Assembly: GCA_902795345.1 (NCBI GenBank)
Contig: CADBKO010000028.1
Span: forward strand, 1 to 64,000
Origin: Oscillospiraceae bacterium
Lineage (GTDB): Bacteria; Bacillota; Clostridia; Oscillospirales; Oscillospiraceae
Length of the DNA: 64,000 nt
Reading direction: 5' to 3'
Under the pieces are notes generated by a model. It had not been told where the DNA came from and made no database searches. It worked only from the letters and a program-made list of their open reading frames with translations. How positions within the stretch are numbered: the first letter of the stretch is position 1; every line of letters starts with the position of its first letter. A program made the translations under genes and the position numbers. Below are positions 46,622 through 54,753 of this stretch, piece after piece.

Positions 46622-48072
46622 TTGGCGGCCTCCTCATTGAAGGCTTCGATCAGCTTGTCGATGGCCGCTGCCTGGCCGTGGACCGACTGGAAAGCGTCGC
46701 CATACCACAGCTCGTCCAGTTCCTTCACGCTCTTGCCGTGCTGCTCCACCCAGGTATAGTATTTCTGATTGTGCAGCTGCCGCTTATCCACATAAGTCAG
46801 CTCCTTGAGCCAGTCGGTCCGCAGGCCCAGCATATGCCGGGCGTGGCCCACGGGAGCAGCGTGGCCCGTGTAAGCCCCCTCTTTTTCCCGCAGCTCGGAA
46901 ATGCGGCTGCCGTACAGCTCCGCGGAGTCCGTCAGCACCGTAGCCAGCAGGTCGTGGGGCCCAAATTCATAGTATTTCGCCATTTTGATGCAGCAGATCA
47001 GGTTGGCGATGCCGCTGATCCCCAGAAGGTCCAGCTGCCGCACCCAGGCTTCCTCCAGCCCCAGCTCCTTCACCAGGTATTCCTGACCCGCGGGCTCGTT
47101 GAAGAGCCGCAGGACGCCCAGCACATCGGCGTCGTCCACGGCGATCACCATGTCCGTGTTCTTTGCGTTGTGGATCCAGGGCACATGGTTGTCCCCGGTG
47201 CCCTCCAGACGGTGGACGCCGTAGCCTCCCGTGAGCATGGTGGGGCACTGGACGGCTTCCCCTGCGCCCAGCCGCAGCTGGGGATAGAGCTCCTTGAGCC
47301 GGTCCCCGGCGCCGATGGTCCCGGCGGAGCCGGTCATAAAGCAGGCCCCGGCGAAGCGGTCCTCCGGGCGGCGGCAGCTCTCAAAGGCCTCCGCCATGGC
47401 GGAGGCGGTGACCTCGTAGTGCCAAAGGTGGTTGCCCATCATTTCAAATTGGTTGAAGACCTTGTTTTTCGGGTCGGCGGCCAGCTCCCGGGTCTTGTCA
47501 AAGACGCCCTTGACGTTACTTTCCTTGCCGGGGGTCATGACCACCTCGGAGCCGATGGATTTCAGCCATTCGAAGCGCTCCCGGCTCATGCCCTCGGGCA
47601 TGAGGCCGATGGAGTGTACCCCCAGCAGCTTACTGTTGAAAGCGCCGCCCCGGCAGAAATTCCCCGTGCTGGGCCAGACGGCCCGCTGCTCCAGCGCGTC
47701 GAAATGCCCCGTCACCAGCTCCGGCGCCAGGCAGCCGTAGGAAGCCCCTACCTTGTGGCAGCCGGTGGGGAACCACTTGCCCACCATGGCGATGATGCGG
47801 CAGGGGACCCCCGTGAGGGCGGAGGGGAATTCGATGATATTGGGCTTTCCGAAGAGGCCCCCCTGGGCCTTCGGCTCGTTGTGCCAGTTGATGCGGAAGA
47901 GGTTCACCGGGTCCAGGTCCCACAGCCCCGTGACCGCCAGCTTGTCCAGGATGGCCTGGGGGATCTTTGACGGGTCCTTCATCTGGGCGTAGGTGGGGAG
48001 GACCACCCCATGCTCCCGGGCGCAACGGATATTGTGCCGGAGCCCTTCTTCCATAACGGTCAGGTCGATCAT
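46618..48072 (-). CDS. PLP-dependent fold-type-II enzyme (cysteine synthase/threonine dehydratase superfamily)
   Basis: The 484-residue protein belongs to the tryptophan-synthase-beta-like PLP superfamily. The likely PLP lysine lies in PTGCHKVGASYGCL, and WPSTGNFCRGGAFNSKLLG and FMTGSAGTIGAGDRL match the substrate and phosphate loops. It is longer than cysteine synthase (about 310) and has an extra C-terminal region (about 370-484). The exact reaction is unknown. Coupling to a D-amino-acid-type aminotransferase hints at amino acid catabolism or racemate handling. Confidence 0.75.
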   Translation of the reverse strand: MIDLTVMEEGLRHNIRCAREHGVVLPTYAQMKDPSKIPQAILDKLAVTGLWDLDPVNLFRINWHNEPKAQGGLFGKPNIIEFPSALTGVPCRIIAMVGKWFPTGCHKVGASYGCLAPELVTGHFDALEQRAVWPSTGNFCRGGAFNSKLLGVHSIGLMPEGMSRERFEWLKSIGSEVVMTPGKESNVKGVFDKTRELAADPKNKVFNQFEMMGNHLWHYEVTASAMAEAFESCRRPEDRFAGACFMTGSAGTIGAGDRLKELYPQLRLGAGEAVQCPTMLTGGYGVHRLEGTGDNHVPWIHNAKNTDMVIAVDDADVLGVLRLFNEPAGQEYLVKELGLEEAWVRQLDLLGISGIANLICCIKMAKYYEFGPHDLLATVLTDSAELYGSRISELREKEGAYTGHAAPVGHARHMLGLRTDWLKELTYVDKRQLHNQKYYTWVEQHGKSVKELDELWYGDAFQSVHGQAAAIDKLIEAFNEEAAK

Positions 48073-48115
48073 AGTCTCAGCTCACTTTTTTAAGGTAATT
48101 GATTGAATAAACCAG

Positions 48116-48144
48116 ATTATACCTGTTTCGGCCTTATCAGGCAA
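48116..48144 (-). promoter_or_regulatory. Promoter of the PLP enzyme operon
   Basis: TTGCCT (48139-48144) and a perfect TATAAT (48116-48121) are 17 bp apart on the minus strand. Confidence 0.7.
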
Positions 48145-48169
48145 GAGGCAATTTTCCGGGCTGAAAACT

Positions 48170-48196
48170 GCGCGCCGGGGTCTCGCCCCGGCGCGC
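48170..48196 (-). terminator. Terminator of the corrinoid transporter operon
   Basis: GCGCGCCGGGG-TCTCG-CCCCGGCGCGC is a perfect 11-bp GC stem about 30 bp after the ATPase stop. The minus-strand tail AGTTTTC is short of T. Confidence 0.65.
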
Positions 48197-48228
48197 GGCC
48201 TACACATTATAATAAATAGTATATTCCC

Positions 48229-49350
48229 TTACAGCGTATTCAGCGCCTCCAAAGGAAGCAGCTTTCCCATTTCCTCCGCCCAAGTCAGGATCCTTCGGTT
48301 TTCCGCCGTCATGGTGCCGAAGCCCTCCGCGGCGCAGACCACCTTCTCGCATTTTTCCGCAAGGGCCAGGGCTTTGCTCACCGCCTCGGCGCTCACCGGC
48401 TCGAAGGCCTTGTCCGTGACCACCTCCGTCGCCAGGGCCATGGCGATGGGCAGGTCCGCGTCATTGAGCGGCAGCACCCCCGCGGCAAAGGGGATGCCCC
48501 GCCGCTGGAGCAGCCGGTAGGTGGGGATGCCGCTGCCGCCGCCCCCCACGACGAAGACCCGGGGCGTTCCCTGGACGGCCTCCGTCTCTACGCAGCCCAG
48601 CTCGGCGTTGTAGCTGCCGTGTTCCACCCCGTAAAGCTCCGCGATGTAATTGCCCCGGAAGATCTCCTCCGGCGGGCCGATGCGGTCCACCTTCCCGCCC
48701 CGGACGCAGAGCACCGTGTCGCTGAACCGCTGGGCCAGCTCCAGCTCGTGGAGGCTGAGGACGATGGCCAGCTGCCGTTCCAGCACCAGCTTCCGCAGGA
48801 GATAGAGGAAATCCAGCTTGTGGCGGATATCCAGGAAGGAGGTGGGTTCGTCCATGATGAGCACCCGGGGCTCCTGGCAGATGGCCCGGGCCAGCAGCAC
48901 CCGCTGGCGCTGCCCGTCGCTGATGCGGTTGAAATCCCGGTCCTTCAGCTCCGTCACCTGCACCAGCTCCATGGACTCCGCCGCCACCTCCCGGTCATGG
49001 TCCGAGAGGATGCCCAGCCTGCCCGTATAGGGATAGCGCCCCGTGGCCACCACGTCGCCGCAGGTCATGAGCTCCGGATTGGGGCGGCCCGTCAGCACGG
49101 CGGAGACCTTGAGGGCGATGTCCCTGGCCTTCAGGGTGCCCAGCTCCTGCCCGTCCAGGTACACGGCGCCGGAGACGGGAGGCAGCTGCTTGATGAGGGT
49201 CTTCAGGATGGTGGATTTACCCGCCCCGTTGGGGCCGATGAGGGTCAGGATCTTTCCGGCCTCGGCCCCCAGGTCGATGCCGGAGATGACGGGGTTCCCC
49301 CCGTAGCCTACGATGAGGCTGTCGCTGCGAAGGATCGCCTCTGCCATCAT
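48229..49350 (-). CDS. Corrinoid ABC transporter ATPase with C-terminal extension
   Basis: A 373-residue FecE/BtuD-type ATPase with Walker A LIGPNGAGKSTILK, signature RISDGQRQRVLLARA, Walker B RVLIMDEPTSFLD and the switch histidine in VLSLHELELA. About 110 residues follow the usual end (VFVVGGGGSGIPTYRLLQ onward), with a nucleotide-loop-like glycine stretch of unknown use. The ATG at 49350 follows AGGAGGGCGC and overlaps the permease stop. The cobalamin riboswitch upstream of the operon points to corrinoid as substrate. Confidence 0.9.
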   Translation of the reverse strand: MMAEAILRSDSLIVGYGGNPVISGIDLGAEAGKILTLIGPNGAGKSTILKTLIKQLPPVSGAVYLDGQELGTLKARDIALKVSAVLTGRPNPELMTCGDVVATGRYPYTGRLGILSDHDREVAAESMELVQVTELKDRDFNRISDGQRQRVLLARAICQEPRVLIMDEPTSFLDIRHKLDFLYLLRKLVLERQLAIVLSLHELELAQRFSDTVLCVRGGKVDRIGPPEEIFRGNYIAELYGVEHGSYNAELGCVETEAVQGTPRVFVVGGGGSGIPTYRLLQRRGIPFAAGVLPLNDADLPIAMALATEVVTDKAFEPVSAEAVSKALALAEKCEKVVCAAEGFGTMTAENRRILTWAEEMGKLLPLEALNTL

Positions 49351-50366
49351 GCGCCCTCCTTCGATTTCTGCCGCTTGAGCAGCATCCAGATCACCACCGG
49401 CACGCCGAAGATGGCCGTGACGGAGCTGATGCTCAGCTCCGTGGGGGCGAACAGGGTGCGGGCGATCAGGTCGCAGAGAAGGCAGAAAACGCCGCCTCCC
49501 AGGAAGCAGGCGGGGATCATGATGATGGGCTTGGCGGTGCGGAACAGGGTCTTGATGAGGTGGGGCACCGCGATGCCCACAAAGGAGATGGGTCCGGCAA
49601 AGGCAGTGACGCAGGCGGAGAGGATGCTGCTGAGAAGGATCAGCTCGATGCGGAACAGCTTCACATTGACGCCCATATTCTGGGCGTAGTTCTCTCCCAG
49701 CTGATAGGCCCCCATGGGCTTGGAAAGCAGGAAGGTAAGGGCCAGGGAGGCCAGCACCGTGACGGCGATGGTGCCCACGCTGGACCACTTCATGCCGGAG
49801 AAGCTGCCCAGGGACCAGTTGTGGAGGTTCACGATGTTGGAGTCGTTGGCAAACGTGACCACCAGGTCCGTGACGGCGGAGCAGATATAGCCGATCATGA
49901 TGCCGCAGACGATGAGCAGGGACATGCTCTTGAGGCGGCTGGACACCAGCAGGATGGCCCCCATGGAGAGCATGGAGCCCACGAAGGCGGCCAGGATCAT
50001 CCCCAGGGAGCCCACGGCCACGCCCCGGGCCAGGCTGCCGATCATGGTGAGGGCCACCAGCAGCTTGGCGCTGGAGGAGATGCCCAGCACGAAGGGCCCG
50101 GCGATGGGGTTGCCGAAGAAGGTCTGCAGCAGAAAGCCGGAGACCGCCAGGGCCCCGCCCAGCAGGGCGGCGGTGAGCAGCCTCGGCAGGCGGATGTTCC
50201 AGACGATGGCGCTGTTGTCCCCCTGGCGGGTGAACAGGATCTGGAAAACCTGCTGCAGGGTCATTTTCGAGCTGCCGATGGCCACGTTCAGCACCAGCAG
50301 CACCAGCAGCAGCACTCCCAGGATGAGGAAGCCCGCCGCGTAGATGGCGTTTCTCTTGTCTTTCAT
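49347..50366 (-). CDS. Corrinoid ABC transporter permease (BtuC/FecCD family)
   Basis: The 339-residue protein has about 10 membrane helices and FecCD motifs: IRLPRLLTAALLGGALAVSG, NPIAGPFVLGIS, GPISFVGIAVPHLIKTLF and the final FGVPVVIWMLL. It lies between the binding lipoprotein and the ATPase genes. A B12 riboswitch at the operon head supports corrinoid transport over siderophore transport. Confidence 0.92.
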   Translation of the reverse strand: MKDKRNAIYAAGFLILGVLLLVLLVLNVAIGSSKMTLQQVFQILFTRQGDNSAIVWNIRLPRLLTAALLGGALAVSGFLLQTFFGNPIAGPFVLGISSSAKLLVALTMIGSLARGVAVGSLGMILAAFVGSMLSMGAILLVSSRLKSMSLLIVCGIMIGYICSAVTDLVVTFANDSNIVNLHNWSLGSFSGMKWSSVGTIAVTVLASLALTFLLSKPMGAYQLGENYAQNMGVNVKLFRIELILLSSILSACVTAFAGPISFVGIAVPHLIKTLFRTAKPIIMIPACFLGGGVFCLLCDLIARTLFAPTELSISSVTAIFGVPVVIWMLLKRQKSKEGA

Positions 50367-50376
50367 GCTCTCCCCA

Positions 50377-51570
50377 CTACTTCAGCCGGTGGAAGAATTC
50401 CAGCTGATCTTCTCCCGCTGCGTCCCCGGAGAGGATGCGGTTCAGCTCCCGGATCATCACCGCGGCGGCGGAGCTCTTCTGGAACAGGTCGTGTTCGCTG
50501 CACCAGACGTTGCCCTCCCGCACGGCCTTGAAATCCCCCAGCAGCTCGCTTTTGGCCAGCAGCTGGTCCAGGGTGTTCAGCTCCCCGTCGATGGTGCTGT
50601 TGTAGATCAGCACGTCGGCGTCCCTGGCCCCCGCATAGAAGGCCTCCATGTCCATGTTCATGGTGGAAAGGGAGCTGTCGTCCTGCCCGGGCAGCTCGTC
50701 GAAGATGTATTTTCCCCCCGCCAGCTCGATCATCTTGGAGAGATAGTCTCCGGGCTTGCGCACCACCACGCTGCGGGCGGTGCTGATGTGGAAATAGGCC
50801 ACCGTCAGCTCCCCGGAGGGGATGTCCGCCAGCTGCGCCACCTGCGCCAGCTGGTCGGCATAAAAGGCCTCCGCCTCCGCCGTCTTGCCCAGCAGCAGGC
50901 CGTAGAGCTTGATCCACTCCACCCGCCCCAGGGGGTGGGGCTCGTAGCTGGAACGCTCCACCAGGACGGGGATGCCCAGGTTTTCCAGCTTTTCCTTGAT
51001 GTCCGGGCTGTGGTAGATCATGGTGCTTTCAATGGCGAGGCTGCACTTTTCCCCCAGCAGCATCTCGAAGTCCGGCGCGCTGTATTTCCCGGCATAGACC
51101 AGGGTCCCCGCGTCCAGGGCTTCTCGCACCTCGGGGATGCCCCAATTTTTGTAGCTCGTGCTGGTGAAGCGCACCCGGGACAGGGAATCCAGCTGGACGA
51201 AGAAGTCCATGGCGGAGGAGGCGGCGTTGTAAAGCGTGCCGAGGGGCTGGCGCAGGATCACCAGGTCCTCCTCTGCGCCCTGGGGGACGTCCACGCCCTC
51301 CGGCAGCAGCAGGAAACGGTCCTCCGTGCCCACGGAGATCAGCGCGCCGCCGCAGGAGAGGTAGTCCACGGTGAACTGCGTGGCATATTGGAGCGCCATG
51401 CTCCCCACGACGGCCATGGGGTCGGCCTCCGCCGCGGGCGTTTCTTCGGGGGCTGCGGTGGACTGGGGCGTTTCCGCCGGGGCCGGAGTCGCGGTGGGAG
51501 CGGGAGCCGCAGCCGGCGCGCAGCCCGCCAGCAGGCAAAGGACGATCAGGATAAGAAATATTCTCTTCAT
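50377..51570 (-). CDS. Corrinoid-binding lipoprotein (BtuF-like)
   Basis: A 397-residue substrate-binding lipoprotein. The signal peptide ends in the lipobox LLAGC (cysteine 17). A short Ala/Pro/Thr linker precedes a type-III periplasmic-binding fold with long spacer helix; [20 protein letters not shown] and [20 protein letters not shown] are in the first lobe. It is coupled to the permease gene downstream (10 bp) and overlaps the lipoprotein gene upstream by 4 bp. Confidence 0.85.
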   Translation of the reverse strand: MKRIFLILIVLCLLAGCAPAAAPAPTATPAPAETPQSTAAPEETPAAEADPMAVVGSMALQYATQFTVDYLSCGGALISVGTEDRFLLLPEGVDVPQGAEEDLVILRQPLGTLYNAASSAMDFFVQLDSLSRVRFTSTSYKNWGIPEVREALDAGTLVYAGKYSAPDFEMLLGEKCSLAIESTMIYHSPDIKEKLENLGIPVLVERSSYEPHPLGRVEWIKLYGLLLGKTAEAEAFYADQLAQVAQLADIPSGELTVAYFHISTARSVVVRKPGDYLSKMIELAGGKYIFDELPGQDDSSLSTMNMDMEAFYAGARDADVLIYNSTIDGELNTLDQLLAKSELLGDFKAVREGNVWCSEHDLFQKSSAAAVMIRELNRILSGDAAGEDQLEFFHRLK

Positions 51571-52301
51571 TCTGCCTCCCGGATGGTCTCGGAAAGGAAG
51601 GTGATGGTGTAGTCGATCTCATGGGGCGTGCTCATGGCGACGGTGTCGCCCACCACGTCCATGGGCGCGTCGAAAAAGGCCACCGGGATCACGAAAACGG
51701 AATTGCCCTCTTCGTTCACGGGGAGGTATTGGACGCCGTCCACCAGCATGTAGTCGTAATACTTGCTGCTCCAGGTGATCGTGGCGGTGCAGCTTCCGCC
51801 GGACACGGTCAGCAGGGCGGGGGATTCCACCCTGGCTTTGCCGGAGCCGCCCTCGAAAATAAGCTCCACGGTGTACTGCCCGTCCGCCAGGGACAGGCCT
51901 TCTGCCGCCTCCTGCCCCTCCTCCGGGGTCGGCTCGGGCATCGGCTCTGCCGTGGGTTCAGGCGTAGGTTCAGGCGTAGGTTCGGGTGTGGGTTCGGGCG
52001 TGGGCTCGGGCGTAGGTTCAGACGTAGGCTCGGGCGCCGGCTCTGCCGTGGGTTCAGGCGTAGGTTCAGACGTAGGCTCGGGCGTGGGCTCAGGCGTGGG
52101 CGCAGGGGTAGGCTCGGGCGTCGGTTCTGCTGTGGGCTCTGCCGGAGGCGCAGGCGTCGCCTCCGGCGTCGGAGTGGACGTCGGCGCAGGGGTGGGTTCC
52201 GTCGTGGGGGAGGGGACGGGCGCTTTTGCGCAGCCCGCGGCCAGGCCAGCCAGCAGGACAAGCAGCAGTGCTAGACAGACGGTTCTCTTCATGGACTTCA
52301 A
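51567..52301 (-). CDS. Lipoprotein with TPEP repeats and C-terminal beta domain
   Basis: A 244-residue lipoprotein (lipobox LAAGC). Residues about 30-130 are an acidic proline-rich linker of [12 protein letters not shown] repeats. A C-terminal domain of about 110 residues ([37 protein letters not shown]) looks like a beta-sandwich binding domain. As first gene behind the cobalamin riboswitch it is probably a surface-exposed corrinoid capture or hand-over protein, which is inference. TTG at 52301 fits the GGAAGG site best; ATG at 52292 is the alternative. Confidence 0.75.
   Translation of the reverse strand: MKSMKRTVCLALLLVLLAGLAAGCAKAPVPSPTTEPTPAPTSTPTPEATPAPPAEPTAEPTPEPTPAPTPEPTPEPTSEPTPEPTAEPAPEPTSEPTPEPTPEPTPEPTPEPTPEPTAEPMPEPTPEEGQEAAEGLSLADGQYTVELIFEGGSGKARVESPALLTVSGGSCTATITWSSKYYDYMLVDGVQYLPVNEEGNSVFVIPVAFFDAPMDVVGDTVAMSTPHEIDYTITFLSETIREAE
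51930..52200 (-). repeat. 12-bp coding repeats of the TPEP linker
   Basis: Tandem variants of GAACCTACGCCT encode the proline-rich linker. The repeats are contiguous and coding, without spacers, so this is not a CRISPR array. Confidence 0.85.
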
Positions 52302-52324
52302 TCAGCTTCCTTCCTCGTTATTCA

Positions 52325-52362
52325 GAAAAAACAAAAACGCCCTTCCCCGCAGGGAAAGGGCG
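52325..52362 (-). terminator. Terminator of the cobalamin riboswitch
   Basis: On the minus strand CGCCCTTTCCCTGCGGGGAAGGGCG (52338-52362) folds into a strong hairpin followed by TTTTTGTTTTTT. It lies between the aptamer and the lipoprotein start, as the transcriptional expression platform. Confidence 0.85.
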
Positions 52363-52456
52363 ACAGGATAGGCGCAGCAAAAGGGCGCTGCGGCGCAAGC
52401 AGCGATCACGACATGACCAATTCCCCGTGGCCAGAGGCATTTCGAGGCCTCCGCGT

Positions 52457-52657
52457 CAAACGTGCGGCAGGTTTCCTGGCTCATGGATCAACGCTTGTCG
52501 GCCGCCTTCCCGGTATGGACCAGTGGCACAGCAAATGGCCGAAAACTCCCCAAATACAGTGACGGGATCGTACAGGATTCGCACCTGTTTCCCTTTTGAC
52601 CCGCGCAGCGAAAGAACGCTTGAACTCCGCTTCCGCCCGCAGGCACCGCAGTTTCCT
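52457..52657 (-). promoter_or_regulatory. Cobalamin riboswitch
   Basis: On the minus strand the aptamer begins near GCGGTGCC. It contains GGGAAACAGGTGCGAATCC, GATCCCGTCACTGTA and GTGCCACTGG, and ends in the B12 box GAGCCAGGAAACCTGCCG (52465-52482). Adenosylcobalamin binding should promote the downstream terminator and shut off the corrinoid importer. The divergent biosynthesis operon on the plus strand is not downstream of it. Confidence 0.92.
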
Positions 52658-52685
52658 ATTCACTTTTTATGCTCTATTCCAAGTA

Positions 52686-52714
52686 GATATATCATGGCGG
52701 GGGAGCATTGTCAA
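52686..52714 (-). promoter_or_regulatory. Promoter of the corrinoid transporter operon
   Basis: TTGACA (52709-52714) and TATATC (52686-52691) are 17 bp apart on the minus strand, just before the riboswitch. Confidence 0.75.
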
Positions 52715-52717
52715 GAG

Positions 52718-52746
52718 TTGACAAGCAGAAATTTCCATGCTAATAA
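52718..52746 (+). promoter_or_regulatory. Promoter of the cobalamin biosynthesis operon
   Basis: TTGACA (52718-52723) and TAATAA (52741-52746) are 17 bp apart. Its -35 lies 3 bp from the -35 of the divergent transporter promoter. The leader to cbiA is about 30 nt, too short for a riboswitch. Confidence 0.7.
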
Positions 52747-52781
52747 TTTTCATCGAAAACTTTCATGGGGAGGTGCCCTCT

Positions 52782-54137
52782 ATGGGAAACAGCGTTCCCA
52801 GGATCATGCTGGCCGGGGCCGGAAGCGGCTGCGGCAAGACCACCATGACCTGTGCCGTCCTTCAGGCGCTGACGGACCGGGGCGTGGATACCATCGCCTT
52901 CAAATGCGGTCCGGATTACATCGACCCCATGTTCCACCGCCGCATCACTTCTTCCGGCGGCAATCTGGACCCTTTCTTCTTCCCGCCGGACACGATGAAC
53001 TATCTCCTGGACAAATACGGCGGCAGTCATGCCATCAGCGTGATCGAGGGGGTCATGGGCTATTACGACGGCCTGGGCCTCAGTGACGAAGCCAGCACCA
53101 GCACCGTCGCCCGGGCCACCGGGACCCCGGTGGTGCTGGTTTTGAATGCCAAGGGAGCTTCCCGCTCCCTGCTGGCGGAGCTGGAGGGCTTCCTGCGCTT
53201 CCGGCCCGACAGCGGCATCCGGGGCGTCATCTTCAACCGGTGCAGCCCCTCCCTCTACCCGCTGCTGGCCGACGCGGTGAAGGAGCATTTCGGGGGGGAA
53301 GTGCAGCCTCTGGGTTATCTGCCTCCCATGCCGGACTGCTCCCTGGAAAGCCGCCATCTGGGCCTGGTCACCGCCGCAGAGGTGGCGGACCTGGAGGACA
53401 AGCTCCATGCCCTGTCCCTCCAGGCGGAGAAGAGCCTGGACCTGGACGGGATGATCGCCCTGGGACGCAGCGCGGCGGAGGTGCCCTTCACGCCGCCGAA
53501 GCTGCCGGAAAAGCGGGAGAGCGTGCGCATCGCCGTCGCCCGGGACAATGCCTTTTGCTTCTACTACGAGGAGAGCCTGGACCTGCTGCGGGAGATGGGG
53601 GCGGAGCTCGTGGATTTCAGCCCTCTCAAGGATAAGTCCATCCCTTCGGGGATCCACGGCCTCTACCTGGGGGGCGGCTACCCGGAGCTCTACGCCGGGG
53701 AGCTGAGCCGCAATGCTTCCATGCTTGCCTCAGTCCGGGAAGCCCTGGCTTCCGGCCTTCCCACCATCGCGGAGTGCGGCGGCTTCATGTACCTGACGGA
53801 AGCCATCGGCGGGGAGCCCATGGCCTCCGTCCTGCCCGGCACCTGCCGGGATACGGGGAAGCTGACACGCTTTGGTTATGTAAACCTTGCAGCCAAGGAG
53901 GACAACCTCCTCTGCCGGGCGGGGGAGAGCATTCCCGCCCACGAATTCCACCATTGGGACTGCACGGAACCGGGGGAGAAGTTCATCGCCGCCAAGCCTT
54001 CGGGCCGGCGCTGGGCCTGCGCCCAGGCCACCGGGCGGCTCTATGCGGGCTTCCCCCATTTCCATTTTCTTGCCAATCCTTCCTTTGCGGAAAACTTTTA
54101 TGAGACTTGCCTGGAGGTGAAGCGCGGCCATGCCTGA
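52782..54137 (+). CDS. cbiA: Cobyrinate a,c-diamide synthase
   Basis: CbiA amidates the a and c side chains of cob(II)yrinate with glutamine and ATP. The 451-residue protein has the N-terminal ATP loop GAGSGCGKTTMTCAVL, IEGVMGYYDGL, and a C-terminal class-I-like glutamine amidotransferase with the cysteine in TIAECGGFMYL and a late histidine in AGFPHFHFL. The ATG at 52782 follows GGGGAGGTGCCCTCT. It is the first gene of the operon. Confidence 0.93.
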   Translation: MGNSVPRIMLAGAGSGCGKTTMTCAVLQALTDRGVDTIAFKCGPDYIDPMFHRRITSSGGNLDPFFFPPDTMNYLLDKYGGSHAISVIEGVMGYYDGLGLSDEASTSTVARATGTPVVLVLNAKGASRSLLAELEGFLRFRPDSGIRGVIFNRCSPSLYPLLADAVKEHFGGEVQPLGYLPPMPDCSLESRHLGLVTAAEVADLEDKLHALSLQAEKSLDLDGMIALGRSAAEVPFTPPKLPEKRESVRIAVARDNAFCFYYEESLDLLREMGAELVDFSPLKDKSIPSGIHGLYLGGGYPELYAGELSRNASMLASVREALASGLPTIAECGGFMYLTEAIGGEPMASVLPGTCRDTGKLTRFGYVNLAAKEDNLLCRAGESIPAHEFHHWDCTEPGEKFIAAKPSGRRWACAQATGRLYAGFPHFHFLANPSFAENFYETCLEVKRGHA

Positions 54138-54753
54138 GATCATCAAACCTATGGACATCGAGAAGCGCAGCTTTGAGATCATCACGGAGCTGCTGGGAGA
54201 TCGGAAGCTGGACAGCGAGAACGAACTGGTCATCAAGCGGGTGATCCACACCACCGCGGATTTCGATTACGCGGACAACCTCGTCTTTTCGGAGCATGCG
54301 GTGCGCAAGGGCATCGAAGCTCTGAAAGCCGGCTGCGACATTGTCACGGACACGCAGATGGCCCGCAGCGGCATCAACAAGACGGTGCTGGAAAAGCTGG
54401 GCGGGACCGTCCACTGCTTCATGTCCGACCCGGAGGTAGCTGCCGAAGCCAAGAGCCGGGGCATCACCCGGGCGGTGGTGAGCATGGAGCATGCCGCGCG
54501 GCTGACGAAGCCCCTCATTTTCGCCATCGGCAACGCCCCCACCGCCCTGATGCGGCTGCGGGAGCTGATAGACGCGGGGGAGGTGGCCCCGGCCCTGGTG
54601 ATCGGGGTGCCCGTGGGCTTTGTCAACGTGGTGGAGAGCAAGGAGCAGATCATCCAGTCCTCCGCGCCTCACATCGTAGCCCGGGGGCGCAAGGGCGGCA
54701 GCAATGTGGCCGCCGCCATCGTGAACGCCCTGCTGTACCAGATCTCCCGCTGA
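54130..54753 (+). CDS. cbiC: Cobalt-precorrin-8 methylmutase
   Basis: CbiC moves the C-11 methyl group to C-12 to give cobyrinate. The 207-residue protein shows IEKRSFEIITELLGD, VIKRVIHTTADFDYADNL (with the catalytic histidine) and VPVGFVNVVESKEQI. The start overlaps cbiA by 8 bp and the stop overlaps the cbiD start by 1 bp. Confidence 0.94.
   Translation: MPEIIKPMDIEKRSFEIITELLGDRKLDSENELVIKRVIHTTADFDYADNLVFSEHAVRKGIEALKAGCDIVTDTQMARSGINKTVLEKLGGTVHCFMSDPEVAAEAKSRGITRAVVSMEHAARLTKPLIFAIGNAPTALMRLRELIDAGEVAPALVIGVPVGFVNVVESKEQIIQSSAPHIVARGRKGGSNVAAAIVNALLYQISR

Noticed and set aside
51930-52200. Possible CRISPR-like repeats
   Set aside because: These are contiguous 12-bp coding repeats of a TPEP linker without spacers.
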